NCBI GenBank assembly: GCA_001914235.1
Contig: MQUF01000003.1
Span: 124,001 to 188,000, forward strand
Source: Desulfobulbaceae bacterium DB1
GTDB lineage: Bacteria > Desulfobacterota > Desulfobulbia > Desulfobulbales > SURF-16
DNA length: 64,000 nt
Reading direction: 5' to 3'
The stretch's first letter is position 1. Each line of letters starts with the position of its first letter. The notes under the pieces were generated by a model. The model was given only the letters and a program-made list of their open reading frames with translations, did no database searches and was not told where the DNA came from. This document shows positions 7,614 through 15,974 of this stretch, one piece after another. A program made the position numbers and the translations under genes.

Positions 7614-8744
7614 TTACTTAATATGGCTGGTGAACTTGAACTGGGTGGATGTTCTCCAGGTGTCGTAGGCCAGACGGTAATCGTCAACGGACTTGATGGT
7701 GAACGGTATTCCGGTCAGTTCGAAGAATTTCTCCCAGCCGATTCTCTCAGCCCACTCGCCGAGACGCTCGTATTTACGGGCATGCTTGGCGTAGGTCTCA
7801 AGAATATTCTTCACTGCGGCAACAGTCTCCGGCCAGCGGGGAGTGTTGTTGGGCAGGAAGGGGATAACCAGCTTGGAGAATTTCGGCATGGAACGGGAGT
7901 TGGAAACCTTACCGCCGACAAGAATGGCGATACCGTCACCTTCCGGATCAGCAAGCGGCATGGCCGGACACATGGTGTAGCAGTTACCGCAGAACATACA
8001 ACGCTCAGCGGTTACCTTGACCGATTTTACTTCCTCGCCCTTGCTGTTGGTCTCTTTGGCGGGCTTGACAGCTCCAAGAGGACAGGCGGCGATGGCCAAG
8101 GGCAGCTCGCAGAGACCGGAGATGGCGTCATGGTCGATCATCGGCGGTTTCCGATGAATACCGAGGATAGCGATATCGGAAGCGTGTACGGCACCGCACA
8201 TGTTCAAACAGCAGGCCAGCGCAACACGAACCTGCGCGGGCAGGGTCATGCTGGTGAAGTAGTCGAACAGTTCATCCATAACGGCCTTGACGACACCGGA
8301 AGCATCGGTTGCCGGGGTATGGCAGTGTACCCAGCCCTGGGTGTGAACGATGTTGGACACACTTGCGCCGGTGGCGCCCACCGGGAATTTATTGCCGCGG
8401 CTCTTCAAATCGTCCAGCAGGGGCTGCACTTTTGCCTTGGAATCTACCATGAACTCGACATTATTCCTGGTGGTCCAGCGGACACACCCGTTACAATGCT
8501 TGTCGGCTATTTCGCAAATCTCGCGAATATGCTCGATACTGATCAAGCGGGCAGCACCGACGCGAACCGTCCAGCACTCGTCGCCGCTCTCGGCCTTGTG
8601 CATGAGAACGCCCGGCTGGGCGATCTCATGATACAGCCATTTGCCGAAATTCTTTTTGATCACCGGCGGTAAAAACTGCTCATAATGTGGCGGACCAATA
8701 TCTGTAATTCTGTCTACCATCGGATTTTGTGGATCGTAACCCAT
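7614..8744 (-). CDS. dsrB: Dissimilatory sulfite reductase beta subunit
   Basis: 376 residues, full length. DsrB forms the alpha2beta2 DsrAB enzyme with DsrA and reduces sulfite with siroheme and [4Fe-4S] clusters in the cytoplasm. Visible: the sulfite-reductase half-domain motif [15 protein letters not shown] (near residue 90), the cluster/siroheme-ligand segment [20 protein letters not shown] (near residue 175) and an inserted ferredoxin domain [19 protein letters not shown]. Shine-Dalgarno AAGGAGG. It lies 63 bases after dsrA in the same operon. Confidence 0.98.
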   Translation of the reverse strand: MGYDPQNPMVDRITDIGPPHYEQFLPPVIKKNFGKWLYHEIAQPGVLMHKAESGDECWTVRVGAARLISIEHIREICEIADKHCNGCVRWTTRNNVEFMVDSKAKVQPLLDDLKSRGNKFPVGATGASVSNIVHTQGWVHCHTPATDASGVVKAVMDELFDYFTSMTLPAQVRVALACCLNMCGAVHASDIAILGIHRKPPMIDHDAISGLCELPLAIAACPLGAVKPAKETNSKGEEVKSVKVTAERCMFCGNCYTMCPAMPLADPEGDGIAILVGGKVSNSRSMPKFSKLVIPFLPNNTPRWPETVAAVKNILETYAKHARKYERLGEWAERIGWEKFFELTGIPFTIKSVDDYRLAYDTWRTSTQFKFTSHIK

Positions 8745-8807
8745 TGTATACCTCCTTCTCTATCAGTAAGTATAGTAACTTATATTTAGCGCAGGAACGA
8801 GCAACGC

Positions 8808-10088
8808 TTATTGAGCGTGACGAGCGCGGAACTCTCGGATGTCGCGCTCCCAACCGCCTTCAACCTCACTTTCTTCCCAGAAGATATAGGGGTTGGAGCG
8901 GGGCTCTCTCACATGCTGCGGAATCGGCTCAACTTCCATGACCTTCAGGAAGGTGGGCAATCCAACGCGCTGCATGGTCTCACCGACACGCTCGCGGTTC
9001 TTGCCGACTTCCATCCACCAATCCCAGATCTTCTCGATCTTCTCGACAACCTCTTCGTATTCACTCTCAGCATCGATGTTGACAAAGGGGAAAGTCATGG
9101 TGGCGAACTGGGCGCCGTCCAGAATCGGAGCCTTGGCGCCGATACAGATGGTCGCACCCTGCTCCAGGCCGGGACGAAGGGCGCGCGGCATGACGTTGAT
9201 GCAGTGCATGCAGCGGGTACACTCTTTATTATCGATCTTCAGGGTATCGCCTTCCATCCACATACAGCCGGTGGGGCACAGGTCGATGACCTCTTTCTGA
9301 ATATCGAACTTACCCCAGTCGCGACCGGCATGGGCGCCGCCGTTGGAGGGGTATTCACCCTTGATGTAACCTTTGACCGCAGCCTGATCGATGCGGATGT
9401 CATCACGCCAGGTGCCGATAACGGCAAAGTCGGAACGGGCGATGGCGGCAACGCAGTCATTGGGGCAGCCGGAAAATTTGAATTTAAATTTATACGGGAA
9501 TGCCGGGCGGTGAATCTCATCCTGATAATGATTGGTCAGGAAGTGGCACAGGGCCTGGGTATCATAGCATGCCCACTCGCAGCGGGATTTACCGAGACAG
9601 CAAGCCGGAGTACGCAAGTTGGAGCCGGAACCGCCGAGATCCTGATTCAGATCATGGGTCAGCTCGTAGAACAGGGGCTCCAGATTCGGGGTGGTGGTAC
9701 CCAGAAGTACCATGTCACCGGTTGAACCGTGCATGTTGGTCATACCTGATCCGTATTTCTGCCACAGATCACAGATTGCGCGCAGTTTTTCCGTGCTGTA
9801 ATACATACCGGACGGCTGAGCGATACGGACGGTGTGGAAATGGGCGACGCCGGGGAACTGCTTCGGCACGTCGGAGTAGCGGCCGACGATACCACCGCCG
9901 TACCCGAATACACCGACGATACCACCATGCTTCCAGTGGGTAATCCGGTCTTTGTAAGACAACTCTACCTGACCCAGAATGTCGAAACACTCCGGTTTGG
10001 TCTCGGCCTGACGTTTGAGATCTGATACAAAGCTCGGCCAAGGTCCTTTTTCGAGTTCGTCCAATAAGGGCGTATCATGCTTTGGCAT
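8808..10088 (-). CDS. dsrA: Dissimilatory sulfite reductase alpha subunit
   Basis: 426 residues, normal length. Motifs in order: GIVGVFGYGGGIVGRYSDVP in the N-terminal half; RTPACCLGKSRCEWACYDT and FKFKFSGCPNDCVAAIARSD, which carry the siroheme/[4Fe-4S] cysteines; and a ferredoxin insert (DLCPTGCMWMEG, then CTRCMHCINVMPRAL). With DsrB it catalyses the reduction of sulfite during sulfate respiration. The non-oxidative form is inferred from the accompanying dsrD and sat. Shine-Dalgarno AGGAGG. It is the first gene of dsrABD, behind the promoter and palindrome at 10213-10266. Confidence 0.98.
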   Translation of the reverse strand: MPKHDTPLLDELEKGPWPSFVSDLKRQAETKPECFDILGQVELSYKDRITHWKHGGIVGVFGYGGGIVGRYSDVPKQFPGVAHFHTVRIAQPSGMYYSTEKLRAICDLWQKYGSGMTNMHGSTGDMVLLGTTTPNLEPLFYELTHDLNQDLGGSGSNLRTPACCLGKSRCEWACYDTQALCHFLTNHYQDEIHRPAFPYKFKFKFSGCPNDCVAAIARSDFAVIGTWRDDIRIDQAAVKGYIKGEYPSNGGAHAGRDWGKFDIQKEVIDLCPTGCMWMEGDTLKIDNKECTRCMHCINVMPRALRPGLEQGATICIGAKAPILDGAQFATMTFPFVNIDAESEYEEVVEKIEKIWDWWMEVGKNRERVGETMQRVGLPTFLKVMEVEPIPQHVREPRSNPYIFWEESEVEGGWERDIREFRARHAQ

Positions 10089-10212
10089 TTTCTCGTTTCC
10101 TCCTAAGGATCTGTTAAAATATGTAAGCCAATAACCTGCTCACCCGTCAGCTATTCCCATCATGACGCGCCTAAATACGCTCACTTTCCGCCTCGGAATG
10201 AACAAACACAAT

Positions 10213-10266
10213 ACTGAATAGTAATTCAGTTTTGACGAACTTATCCATCTCACATCGTTTTGTCAA
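10213..10266 (-). promoter_or_regulatory. dsrABD promoter with palindromic site at the transcription start
   Basis: On the minus strand TTGACA (10266-10261), 17 bases, TAAGTT (10243-10238). Directly downstream lies ACTGAAT-AGTA-ATTCAGT (10213-10230), a perfect 7-bp inverted repeat covering the expected start site, as an operator would. The leader to dsrA would be about 140 bases. Confidence 0.65.
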
Positions 10267-10447
10267 CAAAAAATCTTTATCTTTAAAAATGAAAATCACG
10301 GAATCGTCAAAATCGTTTTTCGTTTGTCATAACACAATGATAAATCAACACGATAGCACACGCATTCGCTTTCCTCTCCTTGTTCCCGCAGACTCGGAAC
10401 ACAGGCTTCGAGCTTTTCCCATTTTTCGCTCCGATTTGCCGAGCATC

Positions 10448-10480
10448 CGCGATCTTTTTTTCATCAAAAAAAAGATCGCG
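10448..10480. other. Perfect 14-bp inverted repeat in the dsrA-DUF134 gap
   Basis: CGCGATCTTTTTTT (10448-10461) and AAAAAAAGATCGCG (10467-10480) are exact complements with a 5-base loop (CATCA). The T-run is inside the stem, so it is not a standard terminator, although a bidirectional role cannot be excluded. The rest of 10267-10594 shows no gene. Confidence 0.75.
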
Positions 10481-10594
10481 ACAACCCAATTCCCACGAAA
10501 ATGTTTCTCTTTTTTTGCACATTTTTTTTGCTTTCCATGGTTAAATGGAAAATGCAGGCTCATTCATCGAAACCATCAGGAAGAAGAAAGAAAA

Positions 10595-10933
10595 GTGCCA
10601 CGACCGAAAAAAACTCGACTCTGTGAAGGCGGCATGTGCGGCCGGGCTTTCAAACCGACCGGCACCCCCATGCCGAAATTGCGCAAGATTGATCTGCTGC
10701 GCGATGAACTGGAAACACTGAAACTCTGCGATATGGAAGGTATGACCCAGGAGGAAGCGGGAAAGCGGATGGGAATATCCAGAGGAACGGTGCAGCGTAT
10801 CCTGACCACTGCCCGAAAAAAAACGGCAGAGGCCCTGGTGACCGGCGCGGCTCTTGTTTTCCAGGGTGATTTCCCTGAAATAAAGCCGTTCCACCCCAAG
10901 GCCCCGGACCTGGATGCGACAGAGGACAGCTGA
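10595..10933 (+). CDS. DUF134-family helix-turn-helix protein
   Basis: 112 residues from a GTG (10595) behind AGGAAGAAG. The family signature is clear: VPRPKKTRLCEGGMCGRAFK, then LRKIDLLRDELETLKLCDMEGMTQEEAGKRMGISRGTVQRIL, a sigma-70-region-4-like helix-turn-helix. DUF134 proteins are predicted DNA-binding proteins, often fused to or beside NifX/NifB-type (MTH1175) domains; the convergent gene next door is exactly that. The regulatory target is unknown. The same reading frame is open further upstream, but that part has no homology-like content. Confidence 0.85.
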   Translation: MPRPKKTRLCEGGMCGRAFKPTGTPMPKLRKIDLLRDELETLKLCDMEGMTQEEAGKRMGISRGTVQRILTTARKKTAEALVTGAALVFQGDFPEIKPFHPKAPDLDATEDS

Positions 10934-10967
10934 AAGAAATCAGCCGGTACGCCCTCCATGCCTTTTA

Positions 10968-11363
10968 TCAATGATGGCAGTCACCCCCGCCCTGACAGGT
11001 GTGCTGGGGCTGCATCATCGGAAATCTGTCCTGCAGAAAGCCGGCAATGACCGCTTCCACGTCCTGGTAGTCATCCCGCTGGGCGAAATAAACATCAATC
11101 CCCACCTCATTAAAACCTATCAGGGGCCGGGCACCCATGCCGCCCACCACCAGGGCGTCGACATTGCGCTCCTTGAGCAGTTTGACCGGCACCATGCAGC
11201 CTCCCGCCTCATGGGCCACATTCTCAAGGGTCTCAATTTTGGCGATTTTTCCTTCCTCAATATCAATGACGGTGAAGAGGTCACAGTGACCGAAATGATC
11301 GGAACGGGTGGCCTTGATGCCACCGGGACTGTTCGTCGGCACGGCAAGTTTTAATGTTTTCAT
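10968..11363 (-). CDS. NifX/NafY-like (MTH1175-type) dinitrogenase-cofactor domain protein
   Basis: 131 residues. MKTLKLAVPTNSPGG opens the RNase-H-like fold; SDHFGHCDLFTVIDIEEGKI and ALVVGGMGARPLIGF are the family's conserved blocks. The tail HTCQGGGDCHH could bind metal. The family binds Fe-S or Fe-Mo cofactor precursors in nitrogenase maturation, but many members occur without nif genes, as here. Shine-Dalgarno AAGGAGA. Convergent with the DUF134 gene, a pairing that suggests a shared metal- or cluster-related role. Confidence 0.85.
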   Translation of the reverse strand: MKTLKLAVPTNSPGGIKATRSDHFGHCDLFTVIDIEEGKIAKIETLENVAHEAGGCMVPVKLLKERNVDALVVGGMGARPLIGFNEVGIDVYFAQRDDYQDVEAVIAGFLQDRFPMMQPQHTCQGGGDCHH

Positions 11364-11378
11364 GTTGTTCTCCTTTCA

Positions 11379-11470
11379 TCACGCCTCTTCGGGAGGCGGA
11401 CCGAAAATTTTATCAGTGAATTTGACATACCAGGCAGCGGACCGCACCTGAATAATACAGGAAGCACCAA
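11379..11470 (-). pseudogene. Remnant of the C-terminus of a second transporter copy
   Basis: One minus-strand frame reads CIIQVRSAAWYVKFTDKIFG then PPPEEA and stop. This closely matches the last residues of the intact neighbour (VIQIQSAAWYIKLVPRIFGP), also at the DNA level. An in-frame TGA near 11484 and loss of similarity upstream show that only the 3' end survives. It is a decayed tandem duplicate. Confidence 0.7.
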
Positions 11471-11583
11471 GCCGCCCCGCCACAGCGGCAGGACGTCATC
11501 GTCGCGCCGGGTGTTCCAGACACCGGACACCACATTCCTCCGCAACCTTGAAAATCGCCTTGAAAATCTTCACCATGCACCCT

Positions 11584-12570
11584 TTACTCAACTGTGGCCG
11601 GACCAAAAATTCTCGGCACCAGCTTGATATACCAGGCAGCGGACTGTATCTGAATGACATAAGCAAGGGCAATCAGCAGTGCAATGGTCATACCCTGTTC
11701 CTTGAAGGCAGTCATGGCAATGGCCAAGGCAATGGACAGATCGCGCATTACCACGCCGAACACCATGGCAATGGCATCATCGCGGGAAAACATCATCTTG
11801 CCTATCACGGTCAACATAATATACGAGAGAAGATAAAAAATAATCAGCGGAACCAGAATCACCATGATGTCAGCGGGATTGGCGATGATATTTTTTGCCT
11901 TGAGGGACATGGCCACAAAAGCTATCATCGTAACTCCCAAGGCGGAGATGGGCGGAAATTTCGGCTTATAAATCTCCATCCAGGCCTTCTTGCCATGTTT
12001 TTTGACCAGATAATTCTGGGTAAGAATCCCGGCGACCAACGGCACAAAAACGAAGATGCAGATCTCCTGAAACATAAACATCATATCCACATCAACGGTG
12101 GCCCCCATGAACACCTTGGTATAAACCGGGGCAGCCATGGCGCCGATGAGGAGTCCGAAGACGAGCATCTTGGTGGCCGCCTCTTTGTTCCCCTTGGCAA
12201 ATCCGGTCCAGGATATGGTCATCCCCGAGGCGGGCAGAACCCCGATCAGAAACAGACCAACCGCCCACAGACCATATTTTTCCGCTTCGCCGGCAAAGAA
12301 AATTTTGCCGAGGGCAAAGACGATGATTGGGACAAGAATAAAATTAATGAGCTGCGTGGTGAGCTGCAACTTCGTATCCTTGCCCTGGAAAATCGATTTG
12401 ACGTTAAGGGTCACCATCATGGGATAGACCATGACGAAGGTAATGGGAATAATGAGCTGCTTCAAAGGTTTGGCGTCAAAAAGATACCCGCCGCCGACAA
12501 GCCCGCAGATCATGGAAACAGGAATAGTATAAACAAGATTTTTTTGCAGAAATTTCAAAAAATTAAACAT
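11584..12570 (-). CDS. Bile-acid:sodium-symporter/ACR3-superfamily membrane transporter
   Basis: 328 residues with about ten hydrophobic segments. The start at 12570 has GAGGAGG upstream. Motifs of the BASS/ACR3 superfamily are visible (GLFLIGVLPASGMTISWTGF, GVVMRDLSIALAIAM). The TM4 cysteine that ACR3 uses for arsenite is not present in the corresponding segment, so arsenite export should not be assumed; the substrate is unknown. It shares an operon with the DUF302 gene and follows a promoter with an ArsR-like palindrome. Confidence 0.75.
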   Translation of the reverse strand: MFNFLKFLQKNLVYTIPVSMICGLVGGGYLFDAKPLKQLIIPITFVMVYPMMVTLNVKSIFQGKDTKLQLTTQLINFILVPIIVFALGKIFFAGEAEKYGLWAVGLFLIGVLPASGMTISWTGFAKGNKEAATKMLVFGLLIGAMAAPVYTKVFMGATVDVDMMFMFQEICIFVFVPLVAGILTQNYLVKKHGKKAWMEIYKPKFPPISALGVTMIAFVAMSLKAKNIIANPADIMVILVPLIIFYLLSYIMLTVIGKMMFSRDDAIAMVFGVVMRDLSIALAIAMTAFKEQGMTIALLIALAYVIQIQSAAWYIKLVPRIFGPATVE

Positions 12571-12637
12571 TGCATGCCTCCTCGAAAATGAACCAAGCGC
12601 AGAGCATATCAATCTCGCATTGTTTTTTTAGACAGCC

Positions 12638-13054
12638 CTACTTTGCCTCGTCGATCATCGAGCGTATCTTGGCAAAAGTCTGGGCCAGGGATTCAGGAAA
12701 TTTCGGGTCATCAGGGACCAGAGCTGCAATATCCCCGGCACTGAAACTGAGATAACGGATCTGGGTTTTGTTGTTTTTGGAAAAAACATGGACAAATTTA
12801 GGCATCAGAATGGCACGCTCCGGATTACCGCTCAAACTCTTGTCCGCCTTCGTGGGCTTGCAGACCTGGATCATATGCAGATCAAAGTCTTCCGGAACCT
12901 CACCACCATGCTCCCGGAAAGTTTTTTTCATATCCATGGTGTCAAGATTATTCACCACAAATCCATTGGCCTTGACAATGGCGGCGAAGTCGGCAACAAA
13001 ACGGCTTACACTCTTCGCGCTTTCGGTTACATAGAGATCTTCATTCCTGTTCAT
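12638..13054 (-). CDS. DUF302-family protein
   Basis: 138 residues; the ATG at 13054 has GGAGG seven bases upstream (a GTG two codons earlier is less likely). Features of DUF302 are FADFAAIVKANGFVV-type N-terminal helix, LHMIQVCKPTKADKSL and AILMPKFVHVFSKNN. The family has a TBP-like fold of unknown biochemical role and is often found with heavy-metal or sulfur genes. First gene of a two-gene operon with the transporter. Confidence 0.8.
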   Translation of the reverse strand: MNRNEDLYVTESAKSVSRFVADFAAIVKANGFVVNNLDTMDMKKTFREHGGEVPEDFDLHMIQVCKPTKADKSLSGNPERAILMPKFVHVFSKNNKTQIRYLSFSAGDIAALVPDDPKFPESLAQTFAKIRSMIDEAK

Positions 13055-13115
13055 AGCCACTCCTCCATTCCTTTCCTTAAAATTTATGAAAACACAAAAT
13101 GCCGCTTGAAATTAT

Positions 13116-13160
13116 TATGTGCATATGCTCATATATACGGCGGTGAAAAAGGATTGTCAA
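13116..13160 (-). promoter_or_regulatory. Promoter and palindromic operator for DUF302-transporter operon
   Basis: Minus-strand TTGACA (13160-13155), 17 bases, TATATA (13137-13132). An 18-base near-palindrome, TATGTGCATATGCTCATA (13116-13133), overlaps the -10 edge and start site; only one base pair is asymmetric. Its position and AT-rich symmetry resemble ArsR/SmtB-family operators. No such regulator gene is in the window. Confidence 0.75.
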
Positions 13161-13200
13161 GGGGAAGCTTAAGCATTTTCTAAAATTTCAATTATGCAAA

Positions 13201-13229
13201 TTGACACTACTTGTTTTTCGTACTATAAA
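13201..13229 (+). promoter_or_regulatory. Sigma-70 promoter of the disulfide-reductase gene
   Basis: TTGACA (13201-13206), 17-base spacer, TATAAA (13224-13229), about 75 bases before the ATG. It is divergent from the promoter at 13132-13160, and the two -35 boxes are about 40 bases apart. Confidence 0.8.
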
Positions 13230-13305
13230 AATCATTCATGCATCTGTTCAACAAACGAAACAGCTCCCGGAAGCACTGAAGCACAAAGAAAAACGGAGAA
13301 AAAAA

Positions 13306-15036
13306 ATGGGAAAAAAAATTGTCATCATCGGCGCTGTCGCCGCCGGGCCAAAGTCCGCCTGTCACGCGAAACGGCTTATGCCGGATGCGGAAATCACAAT
13401 TCTTGACCAGGACAGCCTCATTTCCTATGGCGGCTGCGGTATCCCCTATTACGTCTCCGGCGACGTCAACGACGAAGACCAGTTGCGCAAAACAAGCTTT
13501 CACATGACCCGCGACGTCGCGTTTTTCGAAAATGCCAAGGGCGTCATGGTTCGCACCCGTACCCGGGCGCTGGCCATTGACCGACAAAAAAAATGCGTTG
13601 AGGTGCAAAATCTCGACAGCGGCAACAAAGAAGCGATCCCCTACGACAACCTGGTGATCGCCACCGGCAGCCGGCCCTTTGTCCTGCCCATCCCCGGCGC
13701 TGATCTGGACGGGGTTTACACCATCAGCGACCTGCACAAGGCCATTGCCATCAAGGAACGGCTGGCCAAGGGAATGATCGGCAAAGCGGTCATCATCGGC
13801 GGCGGCGCCATCGGCCTTGAAATGGCGGAGGCCTTTTGCGACCTCTGGGGTGTCGAGACCTCGCTGATCGAATTCATGCCCCAGGTTCTGCCCCGCATCA
13901 TTGACGCCCCCTTTGCCGCCATGCTGCAGAACCATATGCGCCGGCACGGAGTTGCCATTTATACCGGGGAAGGCGCCCAGGCCATCGAAGCCGACGAAAA
14001 CGGCAAGGCCTGCCGCGTGGTGACCGCAAAACGGACCATTGATACCGACATCGTCATCATGGCGGCCGGTGTCCGGCCCCGGACCGATCTGGCCCGCGAC
14101 GCCGGACTCTTGGTTTCACCCCTGGGAATCGTGGTCAACAACCGGTTGCAGACCTCGGACCCCAATATTTATGCCGCCGGCGACTGCATTGAGACCATCA
14201 ATCTCATCACCGGCAAGAAATTTTTCGCTCCCATGGGTTCCCTGGCCAATCGAGAAGGCCGGGTGGTCGGTGACAATCTGGCCGGTGTTCCCTCGACATT
14301 TCCCGGCGTTGTCGGCAGTTTCGTCATGAAGGCATTTGAAAGCTGCATCGGCGCCACCGGACTCAGCCTGGAAACGGCCCGCGCCGAAGGGTTTGACGCC
14401 GACGCCTCCATCAGCGCCCCGTCCGACCGGGCCCACTTTTTCCCCACGGAAAGCAAAATGCCCATGCAGCTGGTCTTTGACCGGAAAACACGCCGGGTGC
14501 TCGGCGTTCAGGCCTTCGGACCCATGAACGACGCGGTGCTGGCCCGCATCGATGCCGCGGCGGCCCTTATCTCCAAAGAGGGCACCATCGATGATTTCAG
14601 CCTGCTGGAAATGGCCTATGCCCCACCCTTTGCCACTGCCATTGACGCACTGAACGCCGCGGCCAACGTGGCGGACAACATGGCCTGCGGCCGCCAGCGC
14701 AATATCGCGGTCAACGACTTTCTCGCCTGGATTGACAATCCCGCCTCCCATGGCGACTGGCTTGCCCTGGACATCAGACACCCCAAGGAGGTTGAACCAT
14801 TTGCCGAGAAATTCGGCCCCATCTGGCTCGGCATGCCCTATGCCGAGGTGCGCCGACGCGTTGCCGAACTGCCCAAGGACAAAACCCTGCTCATTATCTG
14901 CGATGCGGGCACCCGCTCCTATGAGATCCAGGTATTTCTCGACAGCCTCGGACGCACCAACAGCCTGGTGCTGGGCGGCGGATTTAATATTATTTCCCGG
15001 CTCGGCGTGGAATGGTGGCCGAAAAAAGCGGTTTAA
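13306..15036 (+). CDS. CoA-disulfide reductase / NAD(P)H polysulfide reductase with rhodanese domain
   Basis: 576 residues from the ATG at 13306 (CGGAGA upstream). The N-terminal FAD/NAD(P)H domains show VIIGAVAAGPKSACHAKR, the single redox cysteine in SYGGCGIPYYVSG, AVIIGGGAIGLEMAE and YAAGDC. The C-terminal 100 residues form a rhodanese domain with active-site loop ICDAGTRS. Enzymes of this architecture reduce CoA persulfide/polysulfide and related disulfides in the cytoplasm. The first dinucleotide motif has GAVAAGPKSA rather than the common GGVAGGASAA, a modest deviation. A link to sulfur metabolism is consistent with the rest of the window. Confidence 0.88.
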   Translation: MGKKIVIIGAVAAGPKSACHAKRLMPDAEITILDQDSLISYGGCGIPYYVSGDVNDEDQLRKTSFHMTRDVAFFENAKGVMVRTRTRALAIDRQKKCVEVQNLDSGNKEAIPYDNLVIATGSRPFVLPIPGADLDGVYTISDLHKAIAIKERLAKGMIGKAVIIGGGAIGLEMAEAFCDLWGVETSLIEFMPQVLPRIIDAPFAAMLQNHMRRHGVAIYTGEGAQAIEADENGKACRVVTAKRTIDTDIVIMAAGVRPRTDLARDAGLLVSPLGIVVNNRLQTSDPNIYAAGDCIETINLITGKKFFAPMGSLANREGRVVGDNLAGVPSTFPGVVGSFVMKAFESCIGATGLSLETARAEGFDADASISAPSDRAHFFPTESKMPMQLVFDRKTRRVLGVQAFGPMNDAVLARIDAAAALISKEGTIDDFSLLEMAYAPPFATAIDALNAAANVADNMACGRQRNIAVNDFLAWIDNPASHGDWLALDIRHPKEVEPFAEKFGPIWLGMPYAEVRRRVAELPKDKTLLIICDAGTRSYEIQVFLDSLGRTNSLVLGGGFNIISRLGVEWWPKKAV

Positions 15037-15063
15037 TATTTCACCCAGGGATTGCACATTGAC

Positions 15064-15894
15064 ATGACGGATTCACGCTGCCGGTTCATCATGCCGAAAA
15101 TCGCGGCACAGGCAACATGTGCCATGCTGGTCATTTTATCCCTGTGCATGATCCGGTCGGAAACCGCCCTCGGGCTGACCGGCCGGATCGATCTCAATTC
15201 CGCCACCCAGGAACAACTGCGGGAACTGCCCTATATCGGGCAAAGCCGGGCCAGGGATATTATCAAATACAGGACCCTTCACGGCCCGTTCACCAGCCTT
15301 GACCAGCTTCTCGCGGTAACCGGCATCGGCCCTGATTCGCTTGATGCGATCAAGCCCTACCTGGCGATCGGCGGCACCGCAACCGATCCAATCGCCCTTG
15401 CCGATTTCCACAAAAAAATCACCACCCATGCCGGCGACATCATCATGCTGCCGGACGGAAAATACTACGACACCCTCGTCGACTTCATCCGTCGGGCGGA
15501 CCATTCGATTGACATGGCCATGTTTCTGTTCAAAACCACGTCCTCGTTGCAGAACAAACCGGCCCTGCTGGTCAAGGAACTGGAAAAGGCCCGAAAAAAA
15601 GGAGTGGAAGTCCATATCCTGCTGGAGAATTCCGATTATGACGACTCCATCAACAAGGAAAACCAGAAGGTGGCGCGCGCCCTGCGCAAAAGCGGCATCA
15701 GCGTCGCCTTTGACGGGGCAAAAAACACCACCCATGCAAAAATCGTGGTCATTGACCGCCGCTATTGCTTTATCGGCAGCCACAATCTGACCCATTCGGC
15801 CATGAGTTTCAACCATGAGTTTTCCCTGCTCATCGACGACACAAACCTGGCCTCGGAACTTATCGAATACATGCAAGGTCTGCGTTCGTCGTAA
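15064..15894 (+). CDS. Secreted helix-hairpin-helix / phospholipase-D nuclease-like protein
   Basis: About 276 residues. A hydrophobic N-terminal segment (CAMLVILSLCMI) looks like a signal peptide or anchor. Next comes a ComEA-type helix-hairpin-helix pair (IDLNSATQEQLRELPYIGQS, GPFTSLDQLLAVTGIGPDSL), then one phospholipase-D domain with a single HKD motif, HAKIVVIDRRYCFIGSHNLT. Single-HKD proteins such as Nuc work as dimers. The HhH part suggests DNA as substrate, so a periplasmic or surface DNA-processing role is inferred. The start is uncertain (TTG 15052, ATG 15064 or ATG 15091). It follows the reductase gene by 27 bases. Confidence 0.78.
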   Translation: MTDSRCRFIMPKIAAQATCAMLVILSLCMIRSETALGLTGRIDLNSATQEQLRELPYIGQSRARDIIKYRTLHGPFTSLDQLLAVTGIGPDSLDAIKPYLAIGGTATDPIALADFHKKITTHAGDIIMLPDGKYYDTLVDFIRRADHSIDMAMFLFKTTSSLQNKPALLVKELEKARKKGVEVHILLENSDYDDSINKENQKVARALRKSGISVAFDGAKNTTHAKIVVIDRRYCFIGSHNLTHSAMSFNHEFSLLIDDTNLASELIEYMQGLRSS

Positions 15895-15974
15895 GAGGGA
15901 GCTTTCCGCCCAGACCGCACGATCACTACCACTGCAAACGTTCCCTGGAGACGGAACGAAGGAGTATCAGCATT

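Noticed and set aside
7563-9725. Long open frames on the plus strand opposite dsrB and dsrA (about 300-370 codons)
   Set aside because: They mirror the codon bias of the true genes, have no ribosome site, and no family motifs.
11584-12570. Arsenite exporter ACR3
   Set aside because: The superfamily fits, but the arsenite-binding TM4 cysteine is not visible, so only the broad family is called.
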